The notes below the pieces were generated by a model. That model was not told the DNA's origin. It saw only the letters and a program-made list of their open reading frames with translations, and made no database searches. From the NCBI GenBank assembly GCA_964535305.1, contig CAZHTF010000006.1:21691-85690 (forward strand): 64,000 bases of DNA, read 5' to 3'. Both the position numbers and the translations under genes were made by a program. Below are positions 54,764-63,204 of the stretch, in pieces. Source of the DNA: CAZHTF01 sp964535305 (GTDB lineage Bacteria; Planctomycetota; Phycisphaerae; UBA1845; Fen-1342). The first letter of the stretch is position 1, and every line of letters starts with the position of its first letter.

Positions 54764-56506
54764 ATGAACGCGCAGGCCGCGGCGGGCGCTCCGCTGGCGG
54801 CACGCCCGCGTTGGAATCAAGCAATGCCACTGGTGGACAAGCTTTACGACTGGCTGGCGCGCACGCCAAACGCTGACTGTGATCGCATTCTGGGCGCGGG
54901 CCTGGAGCATGCCGAGCCGGCGTTTGCGGAGCGGATCCGCGCGATCCTGGCGGAGCGCGACACGGAAGCCTCGTGGGCAAATCTGCTTGGTGATTACGCC
55001 AATTTGCCAGACGCACTGGTGCAAACGCTGGGCCAGAATGTCGAACGCCGCCGCGCGGCTCTGGCGCAAGCAGTGCGCCTGCCCAGTCCGCATCAGCGTC
55101 AGAACGCGCTGCTGGCGTATGAAGACGATCCGACGCCGACGTTGGCGTATGTGCTGCCAGGCGCGCTGCGCGATTCGCTCAGCAAAGTGCGCGGGGCCGC
55201 CGCCGCGACCCTGCGGACCGTCGCGCAGGCACTGCTGGACCGTCCCCCGCGGATCGACGCGCCCGACGCCGAGCAGAATGCATATTCGGCGGCCCGGCGG
55301 CAGGTGGTCAAAGCCGTGCACGAGGGCCTGCGCACGTTTGATCTGCACTTTCGCATTGAGGTGCTCGAGACGGCTCTGTGGCTCTGCCCGGAAGTGGGCG
55401 AACCGCTCTGGGAGCTGCTCGACAATCGCCGCTCGCGAGCTGGCAACGCTGTCATCGAGAATCTCGATTCGTGGAACAATCCAAAGCTGGCGGGCTTCCT
55501 GCTGTGCGCCCTGGCGCGGCAGAACTGGCATCGGCACGCGGCCCGGCTGCTGCGCTCCTGGTCGGGCAAGGCCGAGGTATGTGCATTGCTGGCGCTCACG
55601 CCGCTGCTGGGCGAGACCGAGATTCGCAAGCAGGTGCCCAGCATGCGCACGCGCGGCTGGCTGGACGCGGCCGAGAGCGTCGTTCCGGCGATGCCGCCGG
55701 CACTGCGCGGCTTCCTTCCGCGCTGGCTGCTGGCGCTGGGCTACACCGATCAGGAAAAGGTCGGCACGCTGGCGCGCTGGTCGGGCTCGCGCTTCAGCGA
55801 GCTGGCCCGCGCGGCGACGTACGCGCTGGCAGACGTCGAGCACCCCAGCGCCGTCGAGGTGCTGTCTGAGATCGCGCAGTCGAACACGCCGAATGCGTCG
55901 TTCGCGCGCTGGTACGTAGAAGTCCGCCAGGCGGGTCTGACGCGCCCGGCGCAGAACGAGACCAAGTCGGCCGCCAGGGAGCAGCCGAGCGGTCCGGCGG
56001 CGGACTTCGCCAGCCTGTGGCAGATCTGCCGCAGAAAAAGCCCGAGTGAACGCGTCGGCTTGATCGAGCTGATCCGTGAGAACGCCGCGCTGTGGCGTGG
56101 GCAGCTCGTGCAGCACATCCGCTCACCCGACCCGCGCGACCGCGCCATGGTGCTGCAGGTGCTGAGCGTCACGAACCTGGCGCGCGACTTTGCCGCCGAG
56201 ATCGAGACGCTGCTTGCCGATGCCGTCGATCCGATCCGCCGGCTGGCAGAGAGCCTGCTCGCAAGCCTGAGCGAGCTGCCGCGCGCGGCGCTGTCGGCCT
56301 CGGGCAACGATGAGACGCCCGATCTCTCCATCGATGAGGCGCGGGCCATGCGGCGCGAGCTCGATGAGCTGCTGCGCCGGCTGCTGACCGATCGGGCCGA
56401 TCCGTCGGATCCCGCCGTGATTCGCCGGGCACGCACGTTGCTGAAGCGACTGTACGGCCATTTGCTGCCGGAAAACTTTGGCGTCGCGCCCGCGGGAGCC
56501 GCGTGA
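54764..56506 (+). CDS. HEAT-like repeat protein of unknown function
   Basis: A 580-residue soluble helical protein. Repeats such as 'GTLARWSGSRFSELARAATYALADVEHPSAVEVL' (split) and the acidic/basic helical spacing indicate HEAT-type units. No catalytic motif is evident. ATG 54764 is the longest start, but ATG 54824 (MPLVDKLYDWL) may be the true one. Its stop overlaps the start of the following membrane-protein gene, and the pair may act as a unit. Confidence 0.75.
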   Translation: MNAQAAAGAPLAARPRWNQAMPLVDKLYDWLARTPNADCDRILGAGLEHAEPAFAERIRAILAERDTEASWANLLGDYANLPDALVQTLGQNVERRRAALAQAVRLPSPHQRQNALLAYEDDPTPTLAYVLPGALRDSLSKVRGAAAATLRTVAQALLDRPPRIDAPDAEQNAYSAARRQVVKAVHEGLRTFDLHFRIEVLETALWLCPEVGEPLWELLDNRRSRAGNAVIENLDSWNNPKLAGFLLCALARQNWHRHAARLLRSWSGKAEVCALLALTPLLGETEIRKQVPSMRTRGWLDAAESVVPAMPPALRGFLPRWLLALGYTDQEKVGTLARWSGSRFSELARAATYALADVEHPSAVEVLSEIAQSNTPNASFARWYVEVRQAGLTRPAQNETKSAAREQPSGPAADFASLWQICRRKSPSERVGLIELIRENAALWRGQLVQHIRSPDPRDRAMVLQVLSVTNLARDFAAEIETLLADAVDPIRRLAESLLASLSELPRAALSASGNDETPDLSIDEARAMRRELDELLRRLLTDRADPSDPAVIRRARTLLKRLYGHLLPENFGVAPAGAA

Positions 56507-57018
56507 TGAACATCTGCTGGCTGCTGCTGGCGACCTCGCCCAAAGACGCGGCCTACGTCAACACCATCGACGCGATCCGCAACGCCTTCACCGCCGGGCC
56601 GAACCGCACGGACACGACCGTTTTGCTGCTGGTCGTCGGCGGGTTGATTGTTGCGACGACGGTGGCGTTCGCGTTGTCCCGCCGGCGGGAGCGCAGCGTA
56701 GCGCCCGATACGCCGGACTACCTGACGACGGTCGTGGACCTCTTGAACCTGAGCGAGCAGGAGCGCCGCGACCTGCGGGCGGTCGTGCAGGGCGCCGCGC
56801 CCTCGTCACCACCTTCGATTCTGCTCTCGCCCCAGAACCTCGCCAGCGCCATCGCCCGCTGCGAATCGCCGGGCCTGGCAGGCGAGACCATTGTGCGGCT
56901 GAACGCGCTGTGTCAGCGGCTGTTCGAGCAGCCCCTGCCGCAGGTCGTGCCGAGCAGCGGGGGCGAAGCGCGGCCTACTTCAGATTCTCAGGGTTCAGCG
57001 GCAGCAGTTCGTCGCTGA
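56506..57018 (+). CDS. Small single-pass membrane protein of unknown function
   Basis: A 170-residue protein with a short N-terminal hydrophobic stretch, an outer loop, a membrane helix at about 41-57 (TVLLLVVGGLIVATTVAFAL) and a cytoplasmic helical tail. It is coupled to the HEAT gene by overlapping stop and start (a GTG at 56503 is also possible). Its last 44 bases overlap the convergent M29 peptidase gene. Confidence 0.7.
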   Translation: MNICWLLLATSPKDAAYVNTIDAIRNAFTAGPNRTDTTVLLLVVGGLIVATTVAFALSRRRERSVAPDTPDYLTTVVDLLNLSEQERRDLRAVVQGAAPSSPPSILLSPQNLASAIARCESPGLAGETIVRLNALCQRLFEQPLPQVVPSSGGEARPTSDSQGSAAAVRR

Positions 57019-58093
57019 CGAAGCGCCCATCCTTGCGGACCAGCTTGCCATCGAAGTACATCTCGCCGCCACCGTATTCGGGCGTCTGGATCATCACCAG
57101 GTCCCAGTGAATCTCGCTGTTGTTGCCGTTCGAGGCTTCGTCGTAGCACTTGCCCGGCGTGAGGTGGATGCTGCCGGCAATCTTCTCGTCAAAGAGAATG
57201 TCCTTCATCGGTTTGGTGATGAAGGGATTGAAGCCGATCGCGAATTCGCCCGTGTAGCGCGCGCCCTCGTCGGTGTCCAGCACTTCCAGCAGCTTGGGCG
57301 TGTTTGAGCTGCTGGCCTCGACGATCCGGCCATTCTTGAACACCAGCCGCACGCCTTCGTGCGTGACGCCGCGATAGAGCGTCGGACTGTTGAACTGGAT
57401 TATTCCATTGATGCTGTCGCGCACCGGGGCGGTGAAAACTTCGCCATCCGGGATGTTCACGTGCCCATCGCAAGGAATCGCCGGAATGCCCTTGATCGAG
57501 AGCGTCAGATCGGTCGCGCCTGGGCCCTTCAAGCACACCTGGTCGGTGGCCTCCATGCGGCGTTTGAGGGCCTGCATGGCGCGGCTCATGCGGTCGTAGT
57601 CCATGGTGCATACGTCAAAATAGAAGTTCTCGAACGCCTCGGTCGACATCTGCGCGAGCTGCGCCATGCTGGGGCTGGGCCAGCGCAGCACGACCCAGCG
57701 CGTCTTCTTGACGCGCACCTCGGAATGCACGCGGCGCCAGACGGTCGTTTCGTAGATCTTCTGCCGCTCGTTAGGCACGTCGGAAAGCTCGGAGACGTTC
57801 GGATTTCCGCGGATGCCTACGTAGCACTGCACGTTCTCCATCCGCAGCCGCTCGACGTCCGCAATCAGGTCGAACTGCTCCTTCTTCGCATCCATCATCA
57901 GCGCCCGCTGAATCTGGTTGCTCTTGAGCGTTACCAGCGGATGCGCACCGGCGGCGTGCGCCACGCGGACGCACTCGGCCGTAAATTCGAGCGGGATATC
58001 GATCGCCTCGAAGAGGATCTTTTCGCCGGGCTTTACGGCGCAGGAGTAGCCGACCAGCGTTTGCGCGAGTTTGGTCATACGAGGATCGAGCAT
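56975..58093 (-). CDS. M29-family (thermophilic-type) metal aminopeptidase
   Basis: A 372-residue aminopeptidase. The co-catalytic metal ligands of the M29 family are visible in order: RYTGEFAIGFN (Glu), AGSIHLTPG (His), and NNSEIHWDLV (His and Asp). An earlier conserved segment is 'VCLKGPGATDLTLSIKGI'. ATG 58093 follows GGAGG. M29 enzymes release N-terminal residues from short peptides in the cytosol. The gene ends inside the convergent small membrane-protein gene. Confidence 0.92.
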   Translation of the reverse strand: MLDPRMTKLAQTLVGYSCAVKPGEKILFEAIDIPLEFTAECVRVAHAAGAHPLVTLKSNQIQRALMMDAKKEQFDLIADVERLRMENVQCYVGIRGNPNVSELSDVPNERQKIYETTVWRRVHSEVRVKKTRWVVLRWPSPSMAQLAQMSTEAFENFYFDVCTMDYDRMSRAMQALKRRMEATDQVCLKGPGATDLTLSIKGIPAIPCDGHVNIPDGEVFTAPVRDSINGIIQFNSPTLYRGVTHEGVRLVFKNGRIVEASSSNTPKLLEVLDTDEGARYTGEFAIGFNPFITKPMKDILFDEKIAGSIHLTPGKCYDEASNGNNSEIHWDLVMIQTPEYGGGEMYFDGKLVRKDGRFVSDELLPLNPENLK

Positions 58094-58358
58094 GCTTGGC
58101 CTCCAGGTACACGTTCGGGCAATCGGGTGCACGCTGGGATCGCAGGTGCACGCAGATCGAACCTTCAGTCTAGCGGCAGCAAACGCGAGCAGAACGGCGC
58201 GCCTGCGACGATTTTGGAAGCGCCCGGCCGCAGCGCGTGGCGACGTCTGAGAATGGTGCGCTAGCCAGGCCTTGCAGCGCCGCGCGCCGCCGGCGGTTTC
58301 GAGCGCGTTTGTGTTTGTGGAGCCGTGCAACGCGCGGCAGCGGACTCGCGCGCTGCGC

Positions 58359-58841
58359 TCAGCGGCCGCGGCGGATCTTGTAGAGGCCCTTCTCGCTGGC
58401 CATCACGAACTTCTCGCCTTGCGACTTGAGCCGTTCCCAGCTCAAGCGGATCTTGTCGGCTTCCTGGTCGCAGATCTGCCCGTCGTTCTCGACGCTGCGG
58501 CTGATAGTCGTGAGCATGTTGCCGAATTCTTCCACGACGCGCTGCGTGGTTGAGAGCAGATTTTCCTCGCGATCGCCGGGTTCGACGCGCGGATTCTTGA
58601 CGAAGAAGCCGCCCGCAGTGTGGCACAGCCAGTTGATCACCGCGTCATCGCCGGTAACTTCGTAAATCTCGCGCAGACGGTCGAGCGGGTTTCGCGCGCC
58701 GGAGGCGTTGGGGTCCTCCTGCGGAGCCTCCTGGCACCATTTGTAGACCAGGGCCGTGCTCAGATTCAGTTTGGCCGCGAGCGCCTTAACGCCCACGCGA
58801 TCCGCCGCGTCTCGCAAAACTTCCCACGACTTCACGATCAC
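58359..58841 (-). CDS. CII-like DNA-binding regulator (Phage_CP76 family)
   Basis: A 160-residue protein. The N-terminus is a helix-turn-helix (KALAAKLNLSTALVYKW), then the Phage_CP76/CII signature 'NPLDRLREIYEVTGDDAVINWLCHTAGGFF' (quoted in parts: NPLDRLREI, GDDAVINWLC, AGGFFVKNP), and a helical tail that may tetramerise. The family was named from phage P2-type and coliphage 186 CII regulators, but planctomycetes carry chromosomal copies. The start is GTG 58841. No phage genes are near; it faces away from the superoxide dismutase gene. Confidence 0.85.
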   Translation of the reverse strand: MIVKSWEVLRDAADRVGVKALAAKLNLSTALVYKWCQEAPQEDPNASGARNPLDRLREIYEVTGDDAVINWLCHTAGGFFVKNPRVEPGDREENLLSTTQRVVEEFGNMLTTISRSVENDGQICDQEADKIRLSWERLKSQGEKFVMASEKGLYKIRRGR

Positions 58842-58946
58842 CGCCTTTTTTCCGCTGGCCGACGTTGCGCTGCGGCGCAGGCAGCGGGATTTTCGGCATT
58901 GTCGAAGCCCGCCTCTCAGGCGTCAACCAGGCGGTCGCGCCGCGCA

Positions 58947-58975
58947 TTGACGCGTGCGGCGTTGGCTTTGACAAT
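58947..58975 (+). promoter_or_regulatory. Candidate sigma-70 promoter for the superoxide dismutase gene
   Basis: TTGACG (58947-58952), 17 bases, GACAAT (58970-58975), 86 bases before the dismutase start. Confidence 0.4.
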
Positions 58976-59061
58976 GACCGCAAAGTCGGGCGCAGCTTTT
59001 CAGCCAGTCCGCAGCGCGCCGCGGCCGCTGGCGCGGTCGCGCGCATCACGAAGGAGACCCC

Positions 59062-59670
59062 ATGGCCTACGAGCTACCCAAGCTGCCGTACGCGTACGAC
59101 GCGCTCGAGCCGGTGATCGATGCGCGTACGATGGAGATTCACCACGGCAAGCATCACAACGCCTACATCACGAATGCGAACAAGGCGCTCGAAGCGTACC
59201 CTGCGCTGGCAGCCAAGCCCGTCGAAGCGCTGTTGCGCGAAATCAGCAGCGTGCCAGACAGCGTGCGACAAGTGCTGATCAACAACGCCGGTGGACACGC
59301 CAACCACGCGCTTTTCTGGACCATCATGGGCAAGGGCAAGGGCGGCGAGCCCAGCGGTGTGCTGGCCGACGCCATCCGCGCGACCTTCGGCGACTTCGCC
59401 AAGTTCAAGGAGCTTTTCACCACTGCCGCCACGACGCGTTTCGGCAGCGGCTGGGCGTGGCTGGCGATGGACGCCGACCGCAAGCTGCATGTGTACAGCA
59501 CCGCGAACCAGGATTCGCCTTACATGCAGGGGCACACGCCGATCCTGGGGCTGGATGTGTGGGAGCACGCGTACTACCTGAATTACCAGAATCGCCGACC
59601 GGATTACGTCGCGGCGTGGTGGAACGTCGTGGACTGGGTGAGCGTCGCGCAGAACTACGGTCGCGCGTGA
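59062..59670 (+). CDS. Superoxide dismutase, Mn/Fe type
   Basis: A 202-residue cytoplasmic enzyme. Metal ligands are His27 (EIHHGK), His82 (NHALFW), Asp165 and His169 (DVWEHAYY). GGHANH and TANQDSP near the active site are more like manganese or cambialistic enzymes than strict iron forms. ATG 59062 follows AAGGAGA. It is probably a single-gene unit. Confidence 0.95.
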   Translation: MAYELPKLPYAYDALEPVIDARTMEIHHGKHHNAYITNANKALEAYPALAAKPVEALLREISSVPDSVRQVLINNAGGHANHALFWTIMGKGKGGEPSGVLADAIRATFGDFAKFKELFTTAATTRFGSGWAWLAMDADRKLHVYSTANQDSPYMQGHTPILGLDVWEHAYYLNYQNRRPDYVAAWWNVVDWVSVAQNYGRA

Positions 59671-59796
59671 GCGCACCGCTGCCGCCGGCGGCTCGCAGCA
59701 GATTGATTTCGTCGTTTTCTTTTGCGACGGTCGGGTCGTCGCGGGGCGTCATTCTGCCCCGTCTACTTCTGCCGCACGGATACGGGAGTCTTGTGA

Positions 59797-62700
59797 ATGC
59801 CGATCCACCGCCTTGTATGCGTGTCTGTGTTGATCGCGAGCTGCTCCGTGCAGGCGGCAGAGGCCCAATCGACGGCCCCAACCGCGCCGGCCGCGCAGCC
59901 GGCGCTGCATCGGCCGACGACGCAGCCGACACCGCTGACACCCACGACGCTTCCGGGACTGAGCTACGACCTGCCGTTTTTCCCTGGCGCGCAATATGAC
60001 GCGGGAATCCCGACGCCTGACAGCGTGCTGGGCTACCCGGTCGGGTCGCGCGCAGCGCGCTCGAGCGAGATCGAGGCGGTGCTGAGGGCCGTCGCGGGTA
60101 AGAGCCCGCGCACGCGGCTGTTTGAATACGCGCGCAGCCACGAGGGCCGCAAGCTCCATTACATCGCGATCAGCAGCGAGCGCAACATTCAGCGCTTGGA
60201 TCAGATCAAGACCGACGCCGCCCGCCTGGCGGACCCGCGCGGCCTGGCACAGGCCGACGCCGAGCGTCTGGTCGATTCCATGCCCGCGATCGCCTGGATG
60301 GGCTACTGCATTCACGGCGACGAGATGTCCGGCTCCGACGCGGCCCTGGCGCTGGTGCATCATCTGGCGGCGTGCCGCGATGAGCCTGTTCGCAAGCTGC
60401 TGGATGAGCTGGTGGTGCTGATCGACCCGTTGATGAACCCCGACGGGCGCGACCGTTGCATCACATCCATCGATGAAGCCCGCACCAGCCAGCCCAACAT
60501 CGACGATCAATCGATCATGCACAGCGGCGTCTGGCCGACAGGCCGCATGAATCACTACCTGTTCGACATGAACCGCGACTGGATCCTCGGGACGCAGCCC
60601 GAATCGCGCGGGCGGATCGCTGCCGCCGGTGCATGGAACCCGCACTATTTCATGGAGAGCCATGAGATGGGTTCGCAAGATACGTTCCTGTTCCAGCCGC
60701 CGCGCGAGCCGCTAAACCCCAACATTCCGGCAAACGTGCGCAAGTGGACCGAGCGCTTTGCGGTGGATCACGCGGCCGCGTTCGATCGCATGGGCTGGCG
60801 CTATTACCACGGTGAGTGGAACGAGGAGTGGTATCCCGGCTATTCGGGGGCTTGGGGCGCACTGCGGAACGCGGTCGAGAACTTGTACGAGCAGGCCAAC
60901 ATCATGACCGACGCGGTCCGCCGCGCCGAAGGCACGTTGCAGACGTATCGCGAGTCGGTGCATCACCAGTTGGTCAGCTCATGGACGAACCTGGCGAGCG
61001 TGGCGGCCAATCGCAAAGCGCTGCTGAGCGACTACGCCGCCGAGCGCCGCAGAAACGTCGCAGGCGACGCGCCCTGGTCGCGGCGTGTGTTCGCGCTGCC
61101 GCCTGGCGAAAATCTCGGCCGGCAGAATGCGTTCATCGATCTGATGCTGCTGCAGGGTTTCGAGCTGTACACCGCAACGCGCGAGTTCAGCGCCGCCGGT
61201 CGCGACCGGCTGGGCATGCAGGTCGAGGAGCGGAAGTTTCCCGCGGGCACGCTGCTGCTGCCGAATCGCCAGCCCAATGCGCCGCTGCTCGCGGCCATGC
61301 TCGAGTTTGACCCGCGCTTCACGCCGGAATTTCTGACCGAGGAGCGCCGCGAGTTGCTGCGTTTCGGCCGCAGCCGACTGTACGACGTCACCGCCTGGAA
61401 CATCAGCATGCTGTACGACCTGGAGGCGGTCGAGCTCAGCCTTGTGGAGCTGCCGGCCGCTCAGCGGGTCGAGCGGCTGCCCGCGCTGAGCGGCGGCGTG
61501 GAGGGCGCGGAAGGCGCGATCGCATTCGTGCTCGACGGTGACGACGATCGCTCCGTCGCGGCCGCCGGGCGGCTGATGGAGCGCGGCGTGCGCGTGCGCG
61601 TCGCGGAGAAGCCCTTTGAATTCGACGGGCGCAAGTTCGCCCGCGGCGCGCTGGCCATTGTGCCGAAAGACAACCTGACGCACGCCGCGAACATGCTCGA
61701 CGCGCTGCGCGCCGTCGCCAGCGAGCTGCAGGTACGCTTCGTCGGCGTGCGCAGCGGCCTGGGCGCAGGCGACCTGCCAGACCTGGGCGGCGGACACTTC
61801 AACCTGCTCGAAACGCCACGAATCGCTTTGATCGGCCGCGAACGATTCAATCCCTACAGCTTCGGCGAAGCTTGGTATTGGATCGATCACGTTCTCGGGC
61901 TGCGCGCGTCGTACCTGGACGCCACCGTCCTCGGCGACCTGCGACGTTACAACGTGATCGTCCTGCCAGACGGCGGCGCAGGGCTGATCCGCAACCATCT
62001 GGCGCAGCTCAAGGACTGGGTGCAGCGCGGCGGGACGCTGATCGCGATCGGCTCGAGCGCCGAGGCGCTCGCGGTCGAAAAAGACGGGCTCGGGTCGGTC
62101 CGCAGTATTCCCGAAGCGCTTGGCAAGTCTGACGAGCATCGACTGGCGATCGTCCGCGAGTGGGAAGGCCGCCGCGCTGAGGCTGATGTGCAGGCCACCT
62201 GGGCGCAGGTGGCGCCAGCGAAGCTGCGCTACCCGTGGATGATTTCAGGCGAGGCGCCTGGCGAGGATGAACGCAAGCGCCGCGACGCGTGGCAGGCGCT
62301 CTTCATGCCACAAGGCGCAATCGTCGCGGCGCGGGTCGACGATCGAAGCTGGCTCACTGCCGGCTGCGGCAGCTACCTGCCCGTGCTCTACAGCAGCGAC
62401 GCAACACTGCTCGCGTGGGATGGCGCCGATGCGCCGCTGCGTTTCGGGCACTACGTCCCGGTCGCCCCCGCGCCGGCCAGCGCGCCCGCCGCCGCGCAAG
62501 CGGCCAGTGCGGCGGCGACGAAGAACTCGGCCGACGCGGACGCCGATGACAAGGACGCCGACGACGCGCCTGGCTGGGCCGTCGCGCCGCCGGGATTCGA
62601 GTTGCGGCTGCGGATGAGCGGGCTGTTGTGGCCTGAGGCGGCCGGTCGGATTGCGCACAGCGCATACGTGACGCGCGAGCGAATCGGGTCGGGCCAGGTG

Positions 62701-62817
62701 ATCCTGTTCGCTTCGAGTCCGACGTTTCGCGCCGGGGCACTGGGGACTGCCCGGATTTTCGCCAATGCGCTGGTCTACGGACCGGGCCTGGGCGCGTCGC
62801 AGCCGATCGAGCCGTAG
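59797..62817 (+). CDS. Exported M14-family zinc carboxypeptidase
   Basis: A 1006-residue exported peptidase. Signal peptide about 1-23, Thr/Pro-rich linker, then the M14 fold with zinc ligands His173 and Glu176 (YCIHGDE) and His289 (MESHEMGS), plus the structural MNPDGRDR. A long C-terminal part contains a GATase-like or beta-galactosidase-like domain ('IVLPDGGAGLIRNHLAQLKD', residues about 720-760). It ends with an Ala/Asp-rich linker and a short beta segment. The substrate may be peptides or peptidoglycan. Confidence 0.92.
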   Translation: MPIHRLVCVSVLIASCSVQAAEAQSTAPTAPAAQPALHRPTTQPTPLTPTTLPGLSYDLPFFPGAQYDAGIPTPDSVLGYPVGSRAARSSEIEAVLRAVAGKSPRTRLFEYARSHEGRKLHYIAISSERNIQRLDQIKTDAARLADPRGLAQADAERLVDSMPAIAWMGYCIHGDEMSGSDAALALVHHLAACRDEPVRKLLDELVVLIDPLMNPDGRDRCITSIDEARTSQPNIDDQSIMHSGVWPTGRMNHYLFDMNRDWILGTQPESRGRIAAAGAWNPHYFMESHEMGSQDTFLFQPPREPLNPNIPANVRKWTERFAVDHAAAFDRMGWRYYHGEWNEEWYPGYSGAWGALRNAVENLYEQANIMTDAVRRAEGTLQTYRESVHHQLVSSWTNLASVAANRKALLSDYAAERRRNVAGDAPWSRRVFALPPGENLGRQNAFIDLMLLQGFELYTATREFSAAGRDRLGMQVEERKFPAGTLLLPNRQPNAPLLAAMLEFDPRFTPEFLTEERRELLRFGRSRLYDVTAWNISMLYDLEAVELSLVELPAAQRVERLPALSGGVEGAEGAIAFVLDGDDDRSVAAAGRLMERGVRVRVAEKPFEFDGRKFARGALAIVPKDNLTHAANMLDALRAVASELQVRFVGVRSGLGAGDLPDLGGGHFNLLETPRIALIGRERFNPYSFGEAWYWIDHVLGLRASYLDATVLGDLRRYNVIVLPDGGAGLIRNHLAQLKDWVQRGGTLIAIGSSAEALAVEKDGLGSVRSIPEALGKSDEHRLAIVREWEGRRAEADVQATWAQVAPAKLRYPWMISGEAPGEDERKRRDAWQALFMPQGAIVAARVDDRSWLTAGCGSYLPVLYSSDATLLAWDGADAPLRFGHYVPVAPAPASAPAAAQAASAAATKNSADADADDKDADDAPGWAVAPPGFELRLRMSGLLWPEAAGRIAHSAYVTRERIGSGQVILFASSPTFRAGALGTARIFANALVYGPGLGASQPIEP

Positions 62818-62833
62818 AGCGCCGGCGTTCGTT

Positions 62834-62986
62834 TTCGCCCCGACGGGGCGAACAAATGTTGTCCCGGCACGGCGGCCGCGCGCGTTTTCGCTCCGACCGG
62901 GCGACGGAGTGTAATTACGACGCTGGGGCGTGCGTCAAACGAACACGTCGGAGCATGCGCACGTGTTCCGCCCCAACGGGGCGGAA
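62834..62986. repeat. Cluster of GC-rich intergenic palindromes
   Basis: Four inverted repeats stand in a 153-base stretch: TTCGCCCCG/A/CGGGGCGAA (62834-62852), a degenerate copy (about 62884-62911), an eight-base stem GAACACGT...ACGTGTTC (62941-62968) and TTCCGCCCC/AAC/GGGGCGGAA (62966-62986). The shared TTCgCCCC/GGGGcGAA core suggests one REP-like family. Confidence 0.8.
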
Positions 62987-62987
62987 G

Positions 62988-63025
62988 AATGTCGCCACGG
63001 GTTGCGCTGCACCCGTGGCGACATT
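62988..63025. repeat. Perfect 15-base-pair hairpin in the palindrome cluster
   Basis: AATGTCGCCACGGGT, loop TGCGCTGC, ACCCGTGGCGACATT. Every stem position pairs. It has no U tract. The rest of the 387-base interval (62818-63204) has no ORF. Confidence 0.85.
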
Positions 63026-63204
63026 CCGCGGCGCCTGCGGGGCCGAATTTCTAGAAATCCCAGACACCCTCGGCTACGGTCGCGGCCTCTCGGGGCGACG
63101 CTCACGCTAGAGGATCCAGGAACACACAGGCAAGATGCGCCGATGCGAGAGACGCCATCGCTACTTCACGCTAGCGACGCGACTGAGAAAAAAATGATAC
63201 CGCT

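Noticed and set aside
58359..58841. Prophage remnant based on the CII-like gene
   Set aside because: No integrase, structural or lysis gene is near, and flanks are ordinary housekeeping genes.
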